Source of the DNA: Gnetum montanum | Lineage: Eukaryota > Streptophyta > Gnetopsida > Gnetales > Gnetaceae | Length of the DNA: 44,148 bases | Direction: 5' to 3' | Assembly (NCBI GenBank): GCA_015680685.1 | Contig: MNCI01007621.1 | Coordinates: forward strand, 500,700 to 544,847 | Part shown: positions 1 to 10,299 of the stretch, one piece after another | How the letters are laid out: each line of letters starts with the position of its first letter | How positions within the stretch are numbered: position 1 is the first letter of the stretch | The notes under the pieces: generated by a model | What the model was told of the DNA's origin: nothing | Database searches by the model: none | What the model saw: the letters and a program-made list of their open reading frames with translations, nothing else | Position numbers and translations under genes: made by a program

Positions 1-699
1 TAGTTCGTATAGTTGACCTTGGGCATACACTCCTAAGGTCTCTCTTGTTTCATTACGTAGCCCATCAATGATATGGTACATTAGCCTTTCCTCATAATAT
101 CTTTCTAAGGTCATGTCCAAGGGTTCATGTCTTTCTTGTTTCCATTCTTGGATTTTTTTCCTCAAGGCTAACACTCTTGCGTAGGCTTGATATTTTTCGT
201 TAAAAACTTATACCATTGTTGACCAACGTCGTATTGAATTTGGTTTTAACGATCTATACCATACTTTTGCTTGGCCAATGAGTGTCATGGGAAAGAGCTT
301 AAGTTTTTGCCACCCATTATCAATGTTATTCCATGTGCAGGCATCATAGAAGGCTTGTAAATGTTGATGTGGATCTAAGTCATAGCCTCCTGAAAAATTA
401 GGGAAGTTGTTTAAATCGAGCCTGGGTAGACGGCTCTCTTTACAATGCCTACGGGAGATTCAAACGGCCTCTTGTATTTGCATTAAGCTTGTAGTGGCCA
501 GTAGGGGTTCATCGTCATCCTGTAAGTTATGCATTGGGATGACGTTGCTTTCGTTCATGTTTGTAAGAAACCCCCACTTCAGGTTGTGTACTCCAATCTT
601 CATTGTCATATAGTTCGTTGGTTCTCTAATGAACTTCCTCACTAGGTGTGGATTATCGTGATCTTGTAGGAGAGGCATGGTTGTAAATTTTTGTGTCAA
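1..699 (-). pseudogene. Element F gag, partial and degenerate (Athila-like)
   Basis: Capsid-region gag of a Ty3/gypsy element read on the minus strand and cut by the window edge. It starts with an ATG at 697-699, about 100 bases after the PBS. The block EPLLATTS, then SRRHCKESRLPRLDLNNF and the segment ending KLKLFPMTLIGQAKVWY align with gag of elements B, E and I in this window. A stop at about 460 breaks the frame just before SRRHC, and further stops follow. The N-terminal ~70 residues differ entirely from the N-terminus of gag in B, E and I, and the Arg/Ser-rich segment is missing. Structural role (particle assembly) is inferred from the family. The element continues beyond position 1. Confidence 0.8.
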
Positions 700-800
700 T
701 TTATGTGTGACTTTTAATAATTATTTCTTTCTAAAAGATATATTGTTAAGTCCTTTACATCGACCTTGTATGATATAACTAATCTAGATAACTAGCACCG

Positions 801-818
801 TACCCGACAATGGTGCCA
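801..818 (-). other. Element F primer-binding site (tRNA-Asp type, decayed)
   Basis: On the minus strand, one base inside the LTR, the sequence is TGGCACCATTGTCGGGTA. The expected complement of the plant tRNA-Asp 3' end is TGGCGCCGTTGCCGGGGA. Most differences are C-to-T or G-to-A changes. Confidence 0.75.
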
Positions 819-819
819 A

Positions 820-1268
820 TGATGAGTGGTAAGGTACCCCTACACTTAACCATAGGAATACAAGCATTACACGTGTGATCCGATCGAACTCTGTAGACGG
901 ACTAGTTGTGGCATCTAGACAGTTAGCATGAGGTGACAGTTTGCTATCTTCTACCTGGACTAGTATTAGCTTTGTCATGTATGGTTTAGTCCAATGATGT
1001 GCATGTCCAAGTACGTCACACTCAAATAAAGGATGTCGTACAATTACAATCACCACACTGTAGGCATGCACTGGGAAATAATTCTAACTCTAAGAAGGAA
1101 AAACTGCAAGATTTTGGGTAAGGAACTAAGAACTAGATGCCTAAACTCATCTGTCTACCTCTTATTTATAGAGGAGAAGACAGGCCGCGATATCGTGTAT
1201 GTGATATCACAACTGGCATGCGATATCGCTTATGCGATATCGCGGTCACCCCAAATGATGACTCATCA
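820..1268 (-). repeat. Element F 5' LTR (449 bp)
   Basis: The LTR has TGATG/CATCA ends and is followed inward by the PBS. On the minus strand it carries a cluster of GATATC palindromes (1186-1243), then TATAAATA. It shares the terminal segment with the tract TAGGGGTACC and the CCGCAGTAGG-type downstream region only partly with the B and I LTRs, and is about 300 bases shorter than they are. The flank outside the LTR (1269 onward) is the 3' part of element G, so F inserted into G. The partner LTR lies beyond the left edge. Confidence 0.8.
1163..1243 (-). promoter_or_regulatory. F LTR promoter: TATA box plus GATATC palindromes
   Basis: The TATA box reads TATAAATA on the minus strand (1163-1170). 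Immediately upstream lie four GATATC-centred units: GCGATATCGC-like at about 1186-1195, GTGATATCAC at 1201-1210, GCGATATCGC at 1220-1229 and GCGATATCGC at 1234-1243. Promoter function is inferred from LTR position. Confidence 0.6.
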
Positions 1269-1580
1269 AATAGCCTAGATGGTACATGATCCATAGATAG
1301 AAGAAGAAAAGTTGCAGGCACTCCTCAATCATTACCAATTTGAGAAGCCTGAAGACCAAGGAAAGTGACCAATGGAGGAGCCACCACCTCTAGGAATTAC
1401 ATCAGCTTTCCCAATTTTGTGTCTTGTCATATTGTGTCCAAATTTTTGTGAAACACCATTGTGGCATGTAAGAGTCCATTTGTTTCTTTATTTAAGTTAA
1501 TCAATAATTCCATACCTTCCTAATATTTTTTAAAGAACTTGTTCCTCATTTTTATTAACTCGAGAACAAGTTTCATTTAG
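1269..1580 (+). pseudogene. Element G: tail of post-pol ORF and 3' noncoding DNA
   Basis: From about 1283 to 1395 a degenerate frame reads VHDP, then IEEEKLQALLNHYQFEKPED, and ends near PMEEPPPL. This aligns with the C-terminal end of the long coiled-coil ORF of element D (16040-16125, minus strand), which reads KEEKLRVLLSRYQF-like and PMEEPPL. The rest, to 1580, is noncoding DNA that matches the pre-LTR region of element B at 28300-28365. The fragment is cut on its left by the LTR of F. It shows that the coiled-coil ORF sits just upstream of a 3' LTR in a second copy. Confidence 0.65.
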
Positions 1581-1591
1581 TCATGGGGGTA
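1581..1591 (+). other. Element G polypurine tract
   Basis: TCATGGGGGTA immediately precedes the TG of the 3' LTR. The same tract precedes the 3' LTR of B at 28368-28377. Confidence 0.75.
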
Positions 1592-2474
1592 TGATAAGTC
1601 ATGTTTATGTCAGCCCTAATATTAGATATCCAATATCAAGGGTCCAATATTAAATACGTGACATTAGGTCCCAAGAAATGATATTAGATATCTAATATCA
1701 TATCCTCTGTGCTAGCCTATAAATACAACACTTGGGTGCATGGTTGAGGGAGAGTTTTTAGTTTTAGTTTTCACTTATCTTTTCAATAGATTATTGTTTT
1801 CCAATTATATTATCCCTAGTGCATGCCTACAGTGTGATGTTTGTAATTGTATGACATCTTTGTTCGAGTGTGACGTACTTGGACATGTTACATTACTAGA
1901 AATAGTGATCAATATTACTCCCATCATTACAACATCCACTTAGATTATTATTTCTTTTAATTGTTAATTGTTTCCTATTTTCCTTAGTTAATGTTTCCAT
2001 TTATTGCTATTTACTATTCCTGTCATTAAGTAGAACGAGTACAGCCTAATCACGAGTGCTCAAGTGTAATTACTTGGTAACCTAGCAATGTATTGTTTGG
2101 TAAGCCCAATGATGTATGCTTGACAATCCTAGAGGTAGTCTCACGAAGTCCAAGGCATGTATGGACAATTAAGAATGGATACTCATCGCACATAGCCTAG
2201 TTTAGATTTTACTTTCCATTGTTCAGTAGATCAATTAATTCATCTCTTTATTGCCATGAGGAGCAGCATAGGATTAAACAACATCATATGCCTCACTTTG
2301 GACTAAACTATATGTGACAAAGCTACCACTAGTCCAAGTGGGAAGATAACAAACTATGATTAAGGCATAATAATCTAGATATCACAACTAGTTCCATCCA
2401 TGCAATTCAACCGGATTGTGTGTGAATGCTTGTGATTCGTATGGTTGGGCATAAGAATACCTTGCTGCTCATCA
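1592..2474 (+). repeat. Element G 3' LTR (883 bp)
   Basis: It begins TGATAAGTC after the polypurine tract and ends GCTCATCA. It has TATAAATA at 1718-1725. A 20-bp perfect palindrome, GATATTAGATATCTAATATC, lies at 1680-1699, and a partial one at about 1620-1636. The end segment (TATGGTTGGGCATAAG) corresponds to TATGGTTGAGTGTAGG of B and I. Its reverse complement matches the LTR of D around 4770-4880, so G and D belong to one subfamily. Flanking bases on the right are AATAG. Confidence 0.75.
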
Positions 2475-2499
2475 AATAGGTAAAAAGAATCATGAAAAA

Positions 2500-2693
2500 A
2501 CTAATAATTCAAAAGGCATTTTTTTAGAAGGCAACATCCATATTCCAACAATGTTGAAGAAAATGTTTTCTCTTATAACAGCTCCAACTCACACTTTATT
2601 ATTTAAATATTGAAAACTATATTATTTACATTTAAATTATATTTTGAAATTTTTCTATGTTACAATAGCCTTACATGATAAGGCATGTAGCAA
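2500..2693 (+). repeat. Direct repeat, left copy
   Basis: This shares TAATTCAAAA, then GAAGG, ATCCATATTC and AACAATGTTG, and later AATTATATTTTGAAATTTTT and CTTACATGATAAG with 4449-4646. Copies are diverged by eye to roughly three-quarters identity. Confidence 0.6.
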
Positions 2694-4448
2694 CTAACTT
2701 GATAAAGTTATTATCTTAGGATTTTCATCCAATCTTAGTATGTAATGAGATACTATTTTTATGTAATATTAAGAGTTATATAAATTTTTAAAAAAAATGT
2801 AATAATTTACATTCTAAGAAATGTAATATATAGGGATACACACCCTAATACATTTAAACAACATTTATCTTAGTTAAATCTTTGTAGCAACAAGTAGAGA
2901 AGATCTTATAAAAGAGGAGAGAGTAGGAGGGGGGTGTTGAAATCCTAAAATAATTGGAGTTTTCAAATCAAGAGTCTTACCACTAGGCTAACACCTAATT
3001 ATTAGAAAAGGTCTTATATTTTATAGTCTCATTGTATATCAAGTATCTTATCTTTGAACATTTTTAGAGAGAGAAAATTTCTTATATTCCATGCAAAATG
3101 TGTATCATGTAGTGGCAAGACATATTTCCATAATTTATAATAATGTTTGAATCTCAAATAAATAAGTAGAGTTAGTTGGGAAGTATTTGTAATGATAGTT
3201 GTCAAAGAAAAATTCAATACATCATTTCTTTAACTAACAATTAAAACTATTCAATATTAGATAACATGTGGAATGAACTTCCTTTATGTTAGATTATGAA
3301 GGAAGTTTATTATCATAATTAAAAAACTAAAAATACCTAGTAAATTTTTTTATTTAATATACTACTTCCATTGACATCTTTGCCTAGGTCTTGTATTTAA
3401 CCATTTACATATCAAGAATCGTAAATATTCCTATTATAATGTTAGGAAATCATTCTAAGAGGAATCTTGCATTATTGGGATTCAATTAGAAGATGTTTTT
3501 GAAGGTAACAAATATCACATGAATTAGCATTCTTTAGGATAGCTACTCAATGTAATGTAGAGAAAGATAATTTTGATGCTATGTAAAACATGGATGCACA
3601 TGGACACTAGATTTTTTTATAACAATGATTAAGAGTCTTCTAGTATCATTAACCTTCAAGATTATTTTTTTTTTTCATTATCTATTAGTTTCTGGATATT
3701 TCATTACCCCTTAAGTTTTGGAGATGAAATTTACCCATAAGGCTTATTTGTTTCATATATTATTAAGCATATTAATAATCATAGTTCCAAAGAATTATAA
3801 AAATGAGAGACAATATGTTGTATGTCATAAACTATAATATTTGTAAAACATTGGTTTACATGTGTATGAAGGTAGCTCTTAGACGATTCCAAATCCCATA
3901 AAATGGTTTAGGCAGATATCATGAAAAACAATCTTCGAAATCATTGAAGATATCAAATAAATAAGATACAAAAAGGAGAAAATAAAAAGAGAAAATACTT
4001 TGAATAAATGTTACAAGAATTTAATATAGTATCCATGCACAGAAAATGATATGTGTGTGCCATCATTGTTTTATAGTAAGTATTTGAATTATTTGATAAC
4101 ATACATAAGAGTGGTATGTCCAAAGTGTGATGAGCCCATAGCCCATAGGTCCTAGGATCAAAATGTTGCTATAATAAAATATATCTTTGTTGATAACGTT
4201 CAACACATGCAATGTGGAATTTGAACAATTAATAGTTTGTTCAAGTAACAATGGATGATAGGGTAGTGAATTTTGCTTCTTTAAGAAATGATATGAAGAT
4301 AGTAGTTCTATCTCTTTATACACTTTTATGATTGCTTCGATTTAAATTATAGTTTTAAAAACTGCAAATAAGCATTTCAATAGGCAAGGAGCTTTTATAT
4401 TTATTATTTTATGTTAGTAACATAAAAAAGATAGTTAACCTTATCAAA

Positions 4449-4646
4449 GAAATGATAATTCAAAAAGCATTCTTTAGAAGGTAAGATCCATATTCTAACA
4501 ATGTTGTAGAAAAGTTTTTCTCTAATAGTACCTCCATGTTAAATTTTTTTATTTAAAAATTAAGAACCATGTTTACACTAAAATTATATTTTGAAATTTT
4601 TACTCTTTACACTACCATCGACAGACTTACATGATAAGATGTAACA
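4449..4646 (+). repeat. Direct repeat, right copy
   Basis: Same orientation as 2500-2693. It begins TGATAATTC and ends GATGTAACA, so it has TG/CA ends. It could be one of two short LTRs of a 2.1-kb TRIM-like element, or simply a duplicated intergenic segment. No matching target duplication is visible. Confidence 0.55.
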
Positions 4647-4659
4647 CCTTGTATTTTTG

Positions 4660-5849
4660 GAGGCTTGGTTAGTACCTTTACCTTAGGTCTTTATGCCTCT
4701 GAATGATTTGGATGTTTGTGCTATGATTTTGGTCATAGGTGTTCATGTACGACCTAATCGCAATTCATGGATGGACAATGTAAGTATTCTAGGGAGTTGA
4801 TATTAAGCTCGTGATCATTATCTTCCCACTTAGAGTTAGTGAGGTGTAAAACATATGGTTTAGTAAGGTATATGATAAACTGATGTTGATTGGCTCTTAG
4901 TAATGCTAAGTGTAAACATGATGGAAATGAATATAATTTCTAAGTACAATAGAAATGTATATCTATTCTATCCTATGGTGATAAGCATTCATTCTTGGTT
5001 TTCTATACATGTCACAACTAATGAGATTGTTACTGGGATTATCAAGTAACTTCACTACTAAGCAAATCAAGCAAAGTCACTACTGGGTTACCAAACAATT
5101 ACACTTTATGCTCAAAACTAGTTGTACTTATTTGACTTTACTAATAGACATTAGAATAGTAAATGACTTAGTAAATTTAAACAACATGGAAAATAAAACT
5201 ATGTTAAGTGATATGTTGCAATGATTAAAAAAATCTCAATCTTTATTTGCATTCATGAATTGTGTCCAAGAATAATCCACTCGAATAAATATTCCATACA
5301 ACTATATTCACTACACTGTAGGCATTCACACTAACTCTAACTTTATGAAAAAAAACTACAAGATTTTTGCTAAGTATTGGTGAAAATTTGTGTCTTTGAA
5401 ATGATGGTGGGTTGGTATTTATAGGTATGACCATGGCCAACCACATCATATCGATGATGACGTATGCTAAGCTACAATATCATAGATACAATATTGTGGA
5501 CACTAATAAAAATTATTTTCTCATACTCCCATGACTGACTAAAAACCCATCCTTGAGTTCAAATGAAAAAAATCTCAATCTTTATTTCTATTCATGAATT
5601 ATGTTCAAGAATAATCCACTCAAATAAAGATTCCATATAACTATAATTCACCACACTGTGAACATTCACTCTAACTCTAACTTTATGAAAATAAAAAAAC
5701 TGTAAGAATTTCACTAAGTGTTGGTAAAAATTTGTGTTTTCAACATGATGGTGGGTTGGTATAGGAATGACCATGGCCCACTACATCATATCTACAATGA
5801 CGTATTGAAAGCTACAATATCATAAACATTGACAAAACTTATTTTATCA
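4660..5849 (-). repeat. Element D 3' LTR with internal tandem duplication
   Basis: Read on the minus strand, the LTR starts with TGATAAAATAAG at 5849 after the tract TGGGAGTA. The body between about 4770 and 5150 matches the reverse complement of the G LTR (TATCTTCCCACTT; ATATGGTTTAGT). It also shares ACTGGGATTA and TACCAA blocks with the E LTR. The left limit is uncertain because I see no clean TGATG end near 4660. The first ~280 bases of the LTR plus the polypurine tract are duplicated in tandem (5228-5566 and 5567-5900). Confidence 0.65.
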
Positions 5850-5900
5850 TACTCCCACAACTCACTAAAAACTCATTCTTAAGTTCAAACAAAAAGAGGA
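5228..5900 (-). repeat. Two tandem ~335-bp units (LTR start plus polypurine tract)
   Basis: Both units start AAAAAAATCTCAATCTTTAT (5228 and 5567 on the plus strand). Both run through CATTCACTCTAACTCTAA-like and GATGGTGGGTTGGTAT to a TCATACTCCCA tract and AAACTCAT/AAACCCAT. Each holds an LTR start preceded by a polypurine tract on the minus strand (LTR starts at 5523 and 5849). The left unit keeps ATTTATAG (TATAAAT on the minus strand, about 5416-5423). The right unit has lost it (GGTATAGGAATG). Confidence 0.8.
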
Positions 5901-6095
5901 TATAGTTCATAATAAATTTATGGGGTTAAATAGACTTCAGCATTTTGACACTTATATAAAAGATTGACTCTAATATGAATGTCACATTATGGTTTGAGTG
6001 GTGTTACAAAATTATCATGTAATGCATGATCAACACATTCAATGAAGGCAAAATAAAATTGAGCTTGATATAGTATTCTTCATGTTCTAGGTAGT
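5850..6095 (-). other. Element D pre-LTR noncoding region and polypurine tract
   Basis: On the minus strand the last bases before the LTR read GTTGTGGGAGTA. They are preceded by GAACTTAAGAATGAG, which parallels GAACTCGAGGACAAG before the B 3' LTR. The block continues D's 3' end across the E insertion: its right edge at 6095 abuts the 3' LTR of E. No coding signal is seen. Confidence 0.6.
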
Positions 6096-7031
6096 TGATG
6101 AGCATTCAAGGTACCCCTATGCTCAACCATACGAATCACGAAGCATTCAAATGTGATCTGATTGAATTCCTTGGACTCTATGTATTTTGGTACACTAGTA
6201 TCCTAGGAAGTGAACTTTACTCTAACAATCATTCGTTGTCTTCCCAATTACACTTGTGATGTACAAAGGTATGGTTAAGTGTAATTGAGGCATCTAATTT
6301 TTATTATTTTATGTTTTATGTTCCTAGTGCTCGAATAGAGAAATGAAGTAATTTAATAACTAATTTAATTTAACTAGTTAACTAATCTCTAACTAGTCCT
6401 AACATAAGCATCTGGTCCACTTTCCGTACACATCCTAAACCCACATATCTACTACTGGGATTACCAAGTGTTTATGCTACTAGGCAAACCAAACAATAAT
6501 GCTACTGGAATTACCAAGTGAATACATGTTTACGCTTGAAGCAGTTATACTTATGTGTAGCTTAATTAATTAACTAATCACTTGAAGTATAATTTAGCTT
6601 AATTAATTGCATAATTAATAAAAATTATAAATGCATATATAAATCATTAATCTATTCCAAGTGTTACAAGGTTTGATCAAAAGGCTTCTCTTGATTGCCA
6701 TTCACATTGGTGTGTTGAGGTACAATAGTGCTTGAACAAAGATCTGTACACTTTTTGACTCCTACTGTGAGCACTCAAAGAAATATTCTAACTATTAAGT
6801 GATAAAACTACAAGAGCTATACTACAACTATCACTTTTCTCCATCATAAACATGGCTAATGAACATGTATTTATAGACTTTATTGTGGAGCTACGTCAAT
6901 GGGACCCCATAGATGCAACAAACGCTACATCAACAAGGCAACACCACGTAGATAGGGCCACATCGATGGGAGCCTGTTAACAAGGTCACATCAATGGAGG
7001 CTCGTCAACATGACATAATGACAATTCATCA
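6096..7031 (-). repeat. Element E 3' LTR (936 bp)
   Basis: TGATG/CATCA ends. It aligns along its whole length with 15068-16029, for example GGAAGTGAACTTTAC, TGTGATGTACAAAGGTATGG and AAGGTTTGATCAAAAGGCT. The TATA box on the minus strand is at 6868-6875. Upstream of it, 6959-7014 holds two adjacent 28-bp repeats beginning CACATCGATGG and CACATCAATGG. Confidence 0.85.
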
Positions 7032-7043
7032 TACCACCATAAG
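7032..7043 (-). other. Element E polypurine tract (weak)
   Basis: Minus-strand sequence CTTATGGTGGTA directly precedes the 3' LTR, where other copies have CATGGGGGTA. It occupies the right place but is interrupted by T. Confidence 0.5.
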
Positions 7044-8979
7044 TAAATGAAAACTTGTCCTCAAGTTCCCTTACAAAATTAGAAAGGTATGGGATTATTG
7101 ACTAACTCTTAACATAACAAACCAACATAACAATAGTGAGTGCCCGAGTCTACAAATCAACAACATTACAAAAAATTTTGGTGTTCATGGCATAAAATTG
7201 AACACCATGACATGACTACTCAAAATTAGATAGCACATCCTCTAATTGCATGAAGGTAGTTGAGAAGATCAAACAATCCCAGGTGGTGGAGGTTCTTAAG
7301 GTTCTGAAGGACCTTCACCAGCTTCGGGTGCATGTAGTGGCTAAGGCAACTATGGCTATCCTACTATGACTACTACCTCTAAGGGGAGTTGCACAAGTTT
7401 ATACTATTTTTATGCTACAATAACAAGGGTCCATGGAATCCTAGAAAAGGCAAGAATATGATGAAATCACTGAAGAGGATCTTTGAAAGCTCAAAAATTC
7501 AAAAGTTTGATGGAGAATATGTGCATTAAAAAAAATATGTAAAGAAGCACATGCTTGGATGCAGAAGATGGATGTATGAAAGATTTTGATTGCAAGAATG
7601 TCTAAGGATAAGGTGCTTAATGAACTCCACCAAAAGATATGCAAGTGGATCCTCCTTTTTTTTCCCTTGCATAACCTCAACCTAAGGAGTCTGTGGGCCC
7701 CATAGGCAATTAATGATTGATGGAAGTTAAGAACCAAAACTTGGAAGATTCTACCAAAGAATTCAAGTATGTCAAACAAAGACACTAAATCAAGAACATG
7801 AACACCAGTAGTGAGGTGAGTTATTAGCAACATGGATAGATGATGGAGAAGGTGGAATGGAATTCAAAATTGGGATCATAAGAAGTCCCTTGTGATTTTG
7901 TCTTGAAAATGACTTGAGAAGATCCATCCTTAGTCCAAACCAAAACAAACCACTTTCAGTGACTTCACATCGCCACTCCAAGATTGATCCATCCCCTCAA
8001 GACACAAGAGTGTTCCCACAAAACAACTATCGTTCCATAAAGAGAAGAGAAGAAAAGAGAAGCAAGAAGTGAGAGAGCACCTTAGTTAGAGGAGAACTTC
8101 TGGTATGGTAACATGTATTTCTAGTCCCATAACTAGTGCTTATAGCCCATTTTTTTGTCTAAAAGGTGTACTTTGAATTCCCATCATGTTTTTTTTATTT
8201 TATTTTTTTATCTTTTTTTTCTTTTCAAATGGGAACCACACCATGCAAAGACTTTATTCAACTTCTTGTTATTGGTCGACACAAAATGGTAAGAAGTCTA
8301 TGAGAACACTCATGCACCCAAGCAAGTAGAAGAGTACAAAGAGTATTGAGTCCCATTAAAGTCTAACCCTATGCATACCTTTGAATCCTTCCCAATTTTG
8401 GAAACTACTAAGGTCAAAAATTTATTAAAAGTTTATTTAATCAAAGAGACCTCATACTTCCAAAAGAAGAAAAACCATAGAATGTGTGGATGTTGTGGAC
8501 TCACTGCCCATTTCATGAAAAAGAAACCATGTCTTAGCCATCAGTACAAAAATTCAAAAATAGAAACCAAACATTAGCAAACAAAATATTAAGCACAAAC
8601 CACCATTGGCAACAACTACAACACCACTGTGTCCTATTGGCACAAAGCACATTTATTAACAAAAATTAGAAAATCATAGTAAAATAAAGTAAAATATATA
8701 GGAAAGTGTAAAATACTCAAGAAAGATTTAAATGTCTTAATGATGGTGTAAAAAATGGTGTAAAATAGAAAAAAGTTTTAAAAATAAAAAAGGTGTAAAC
8801 TAAATAATTTGCAAAGATAAAAAATGTGTAAAATAAAAAATAGAAAAACTAAGGAGCCACATATATAATTAGCATTGATGATCATATCCCCCATGACTGA
8901 GTTGGAAGGAGGAGGTCTAAAAAATTGAGCATGGTTACCCACCCGTTGAGGTATTTGTTGCACTAGCTTACTTGGGCTC
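7044..8979 (-). other. Element E post-integrase noncoding region
   Basis: No intact ORF. Several blocks match the corresponding region of element B on the opposite strand. 7941-7970 (TGTGAAGTCACTG then GTGGTTTG on the minus strand) pairs with 27301-27330, and 8121-8148 (AGCACTAGTTATGGGACTAG) with 27148-27166. The tract TCAGTCATGGGGGA lies at 8887-8900 on the minus strand near the end of integrase. A T-rich run is at 8187-8225. The long coiled-coil ORF of D is absent here. Confidence 0.6.
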
Positions 8980-9253
8980 ATGGAAAGGCTTTATCTGTTG
9001 GATGTTGACCAATTACTTTTCATGTGGAATTTTAGGTTTGTATATGATCATGGTCTTAGAAGGAAAGGTTTCATCAATTATATAAGATCCCTTTCACAAT
9101 GTTTGGAATTTGGTTTTTTGAGGTACATGTGTGGAATTCCAGTAGAGAACTTTATCTTCCAATTGAAATTTTACTTTCCATATTCTAAGATTATGATGTT
9201 CTTTGTTGAATGCCTTGTGTACTTCATTCTAGGATAGGGCTACTAAACAATTT

Positions 9254-10180
9254 TCATCTAGCACACTTAGGTTGATCAGTCTTTCTTTCTTTTTCCAAAC
9301 TTAGGTCAAGATCCAAGTCAAAGGTTGTTGAAAGTGTACAAAACTTGGATTGAATTAGGAGCATTGGAATTTTTTTGTACACTAACTCATAGGGAGAGTA
9401 GCCAATAGGAAGTTTCCATGTTGAGCAATAGGCCCAAAGGGCACCATTGAGTTTTATCCTCCAGTCTCTTCTATATTTGCTAATAGTTCTTGTTAGAATC
9501 TTTGTGATCTCCTTGTTAGTCACCTCTACTTAACTATTGGCTTGGGGATGATAGGGTGTTGTTAATTTATGTTCAACCCCCAAGTAACACCTATAAAATG
9601 GGTTCCATTGTTAGAAATTAGTGCATGTGGCACCCTAAACCTATTCACAACATTTTATTGTACAAATTTAGTAGCAGTGGATGATGTATAGTTAGTGATA
9701 GCTACTACTTCTATCCATTTGGTACAGAATTTAATAATGATAATTATATATGCCTTTGTGTTGGACATGGGTGTGATGGGATCCATGAAATCTATGCCCC
9801 CATATGTCAAAGGATTCTAGTGGTTGAATCCATTATTGAGAATCCTTCATATGTGTAGTCATCCCACCATCTCGTTGACAACACTCACTAGATCCAACAA
9901 ATTGATGGGCATCCTTGAAGGTTGTGGGCCAATAGTATCTTACCATCAAGATTTTCATGGTCGTGCATCTCCTAGCATAGTGGTCCCCACAAAGACCCTC
10001 ATGAGCATCCTAGAAAATGAGCAATTAATCAGCATTAGGTACACACAAGTGAACCAAGCCATTGACGCACACCTTATAAAGGTGTCCATTGATTTCCATG
10101 AACTGCTTATTCTGATGAAGAAATTGTTGTTTCTTCCTATGATCTAGATCTTGTGGCATCTTCTATGTGAGAAGATAAGT
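9254..10180 (-). pseudogene. Element E integrase, degenerate
   Basis: The zinc-binding H2C2 region is visible as DAHEGLCGDHYARR, then YYWPTTFKDAHQF and a CCQRDG-like end (about 9840-10040). The GIDFMDP segment of the catalytic core is at about 9780-9800, in a different frame from the zinc region. The core C-terminal part reads VTNKEITKILTRTISKYRRD, then ALWAYCSTWK and GYSPYELVYKK (9254-9530). These are hallmarks of Athila-type integrase. At least one frameshift and several stops interrupt it. Confidence 0.85.
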
Positions 10181-10299
10181 GAGGATGTCATCATACCATT
10201 TTGGTTCTATGGACATGTGCTCATTTATTACATTAGCAAAGAGGAGTTCATCAGGAAATAAATCAGAGAATAGGCTCTCCTCCTCCTTATTATCCCATC

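Larger units (their letters stand above)
2475..4660. other. AT-rich DNA with a ~200-bp direct repeat; no gene seen
   Basis: No convincing coding region on either strand. A direct repeat of about 200 bases occurs near both ends of the block (listed separately). The stretch separates the 3' LTR of G from the 3' LTR of D, which face each other. Confidence 0.5.

Noticed and set aside
784-1071. 95-codon minus-strand open frame
   Set aside because: It lies inside the LTR and PBS of element F and crosses the LTR edge, so it is a chance frame.
1186-1243. GATATC clusters considered as a CRISPR-like or satellite array
   Set aside because: Units are short, palindromic, irregularly spaced and confined to LTR promoters, with no spacer-repeat structure.
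7441-7981. Minus-strand frames of 130 and 63 codons in the post-pol region of E
   Set aside because: No recognisable motif, low-complexity residues, and the matching region of B is not open. I treat it as noncoding.
8980-9237. 85-codon plus-strand frame
   Set aside because: It lies opposite the 3' part of E integrase and has no recognisable content.
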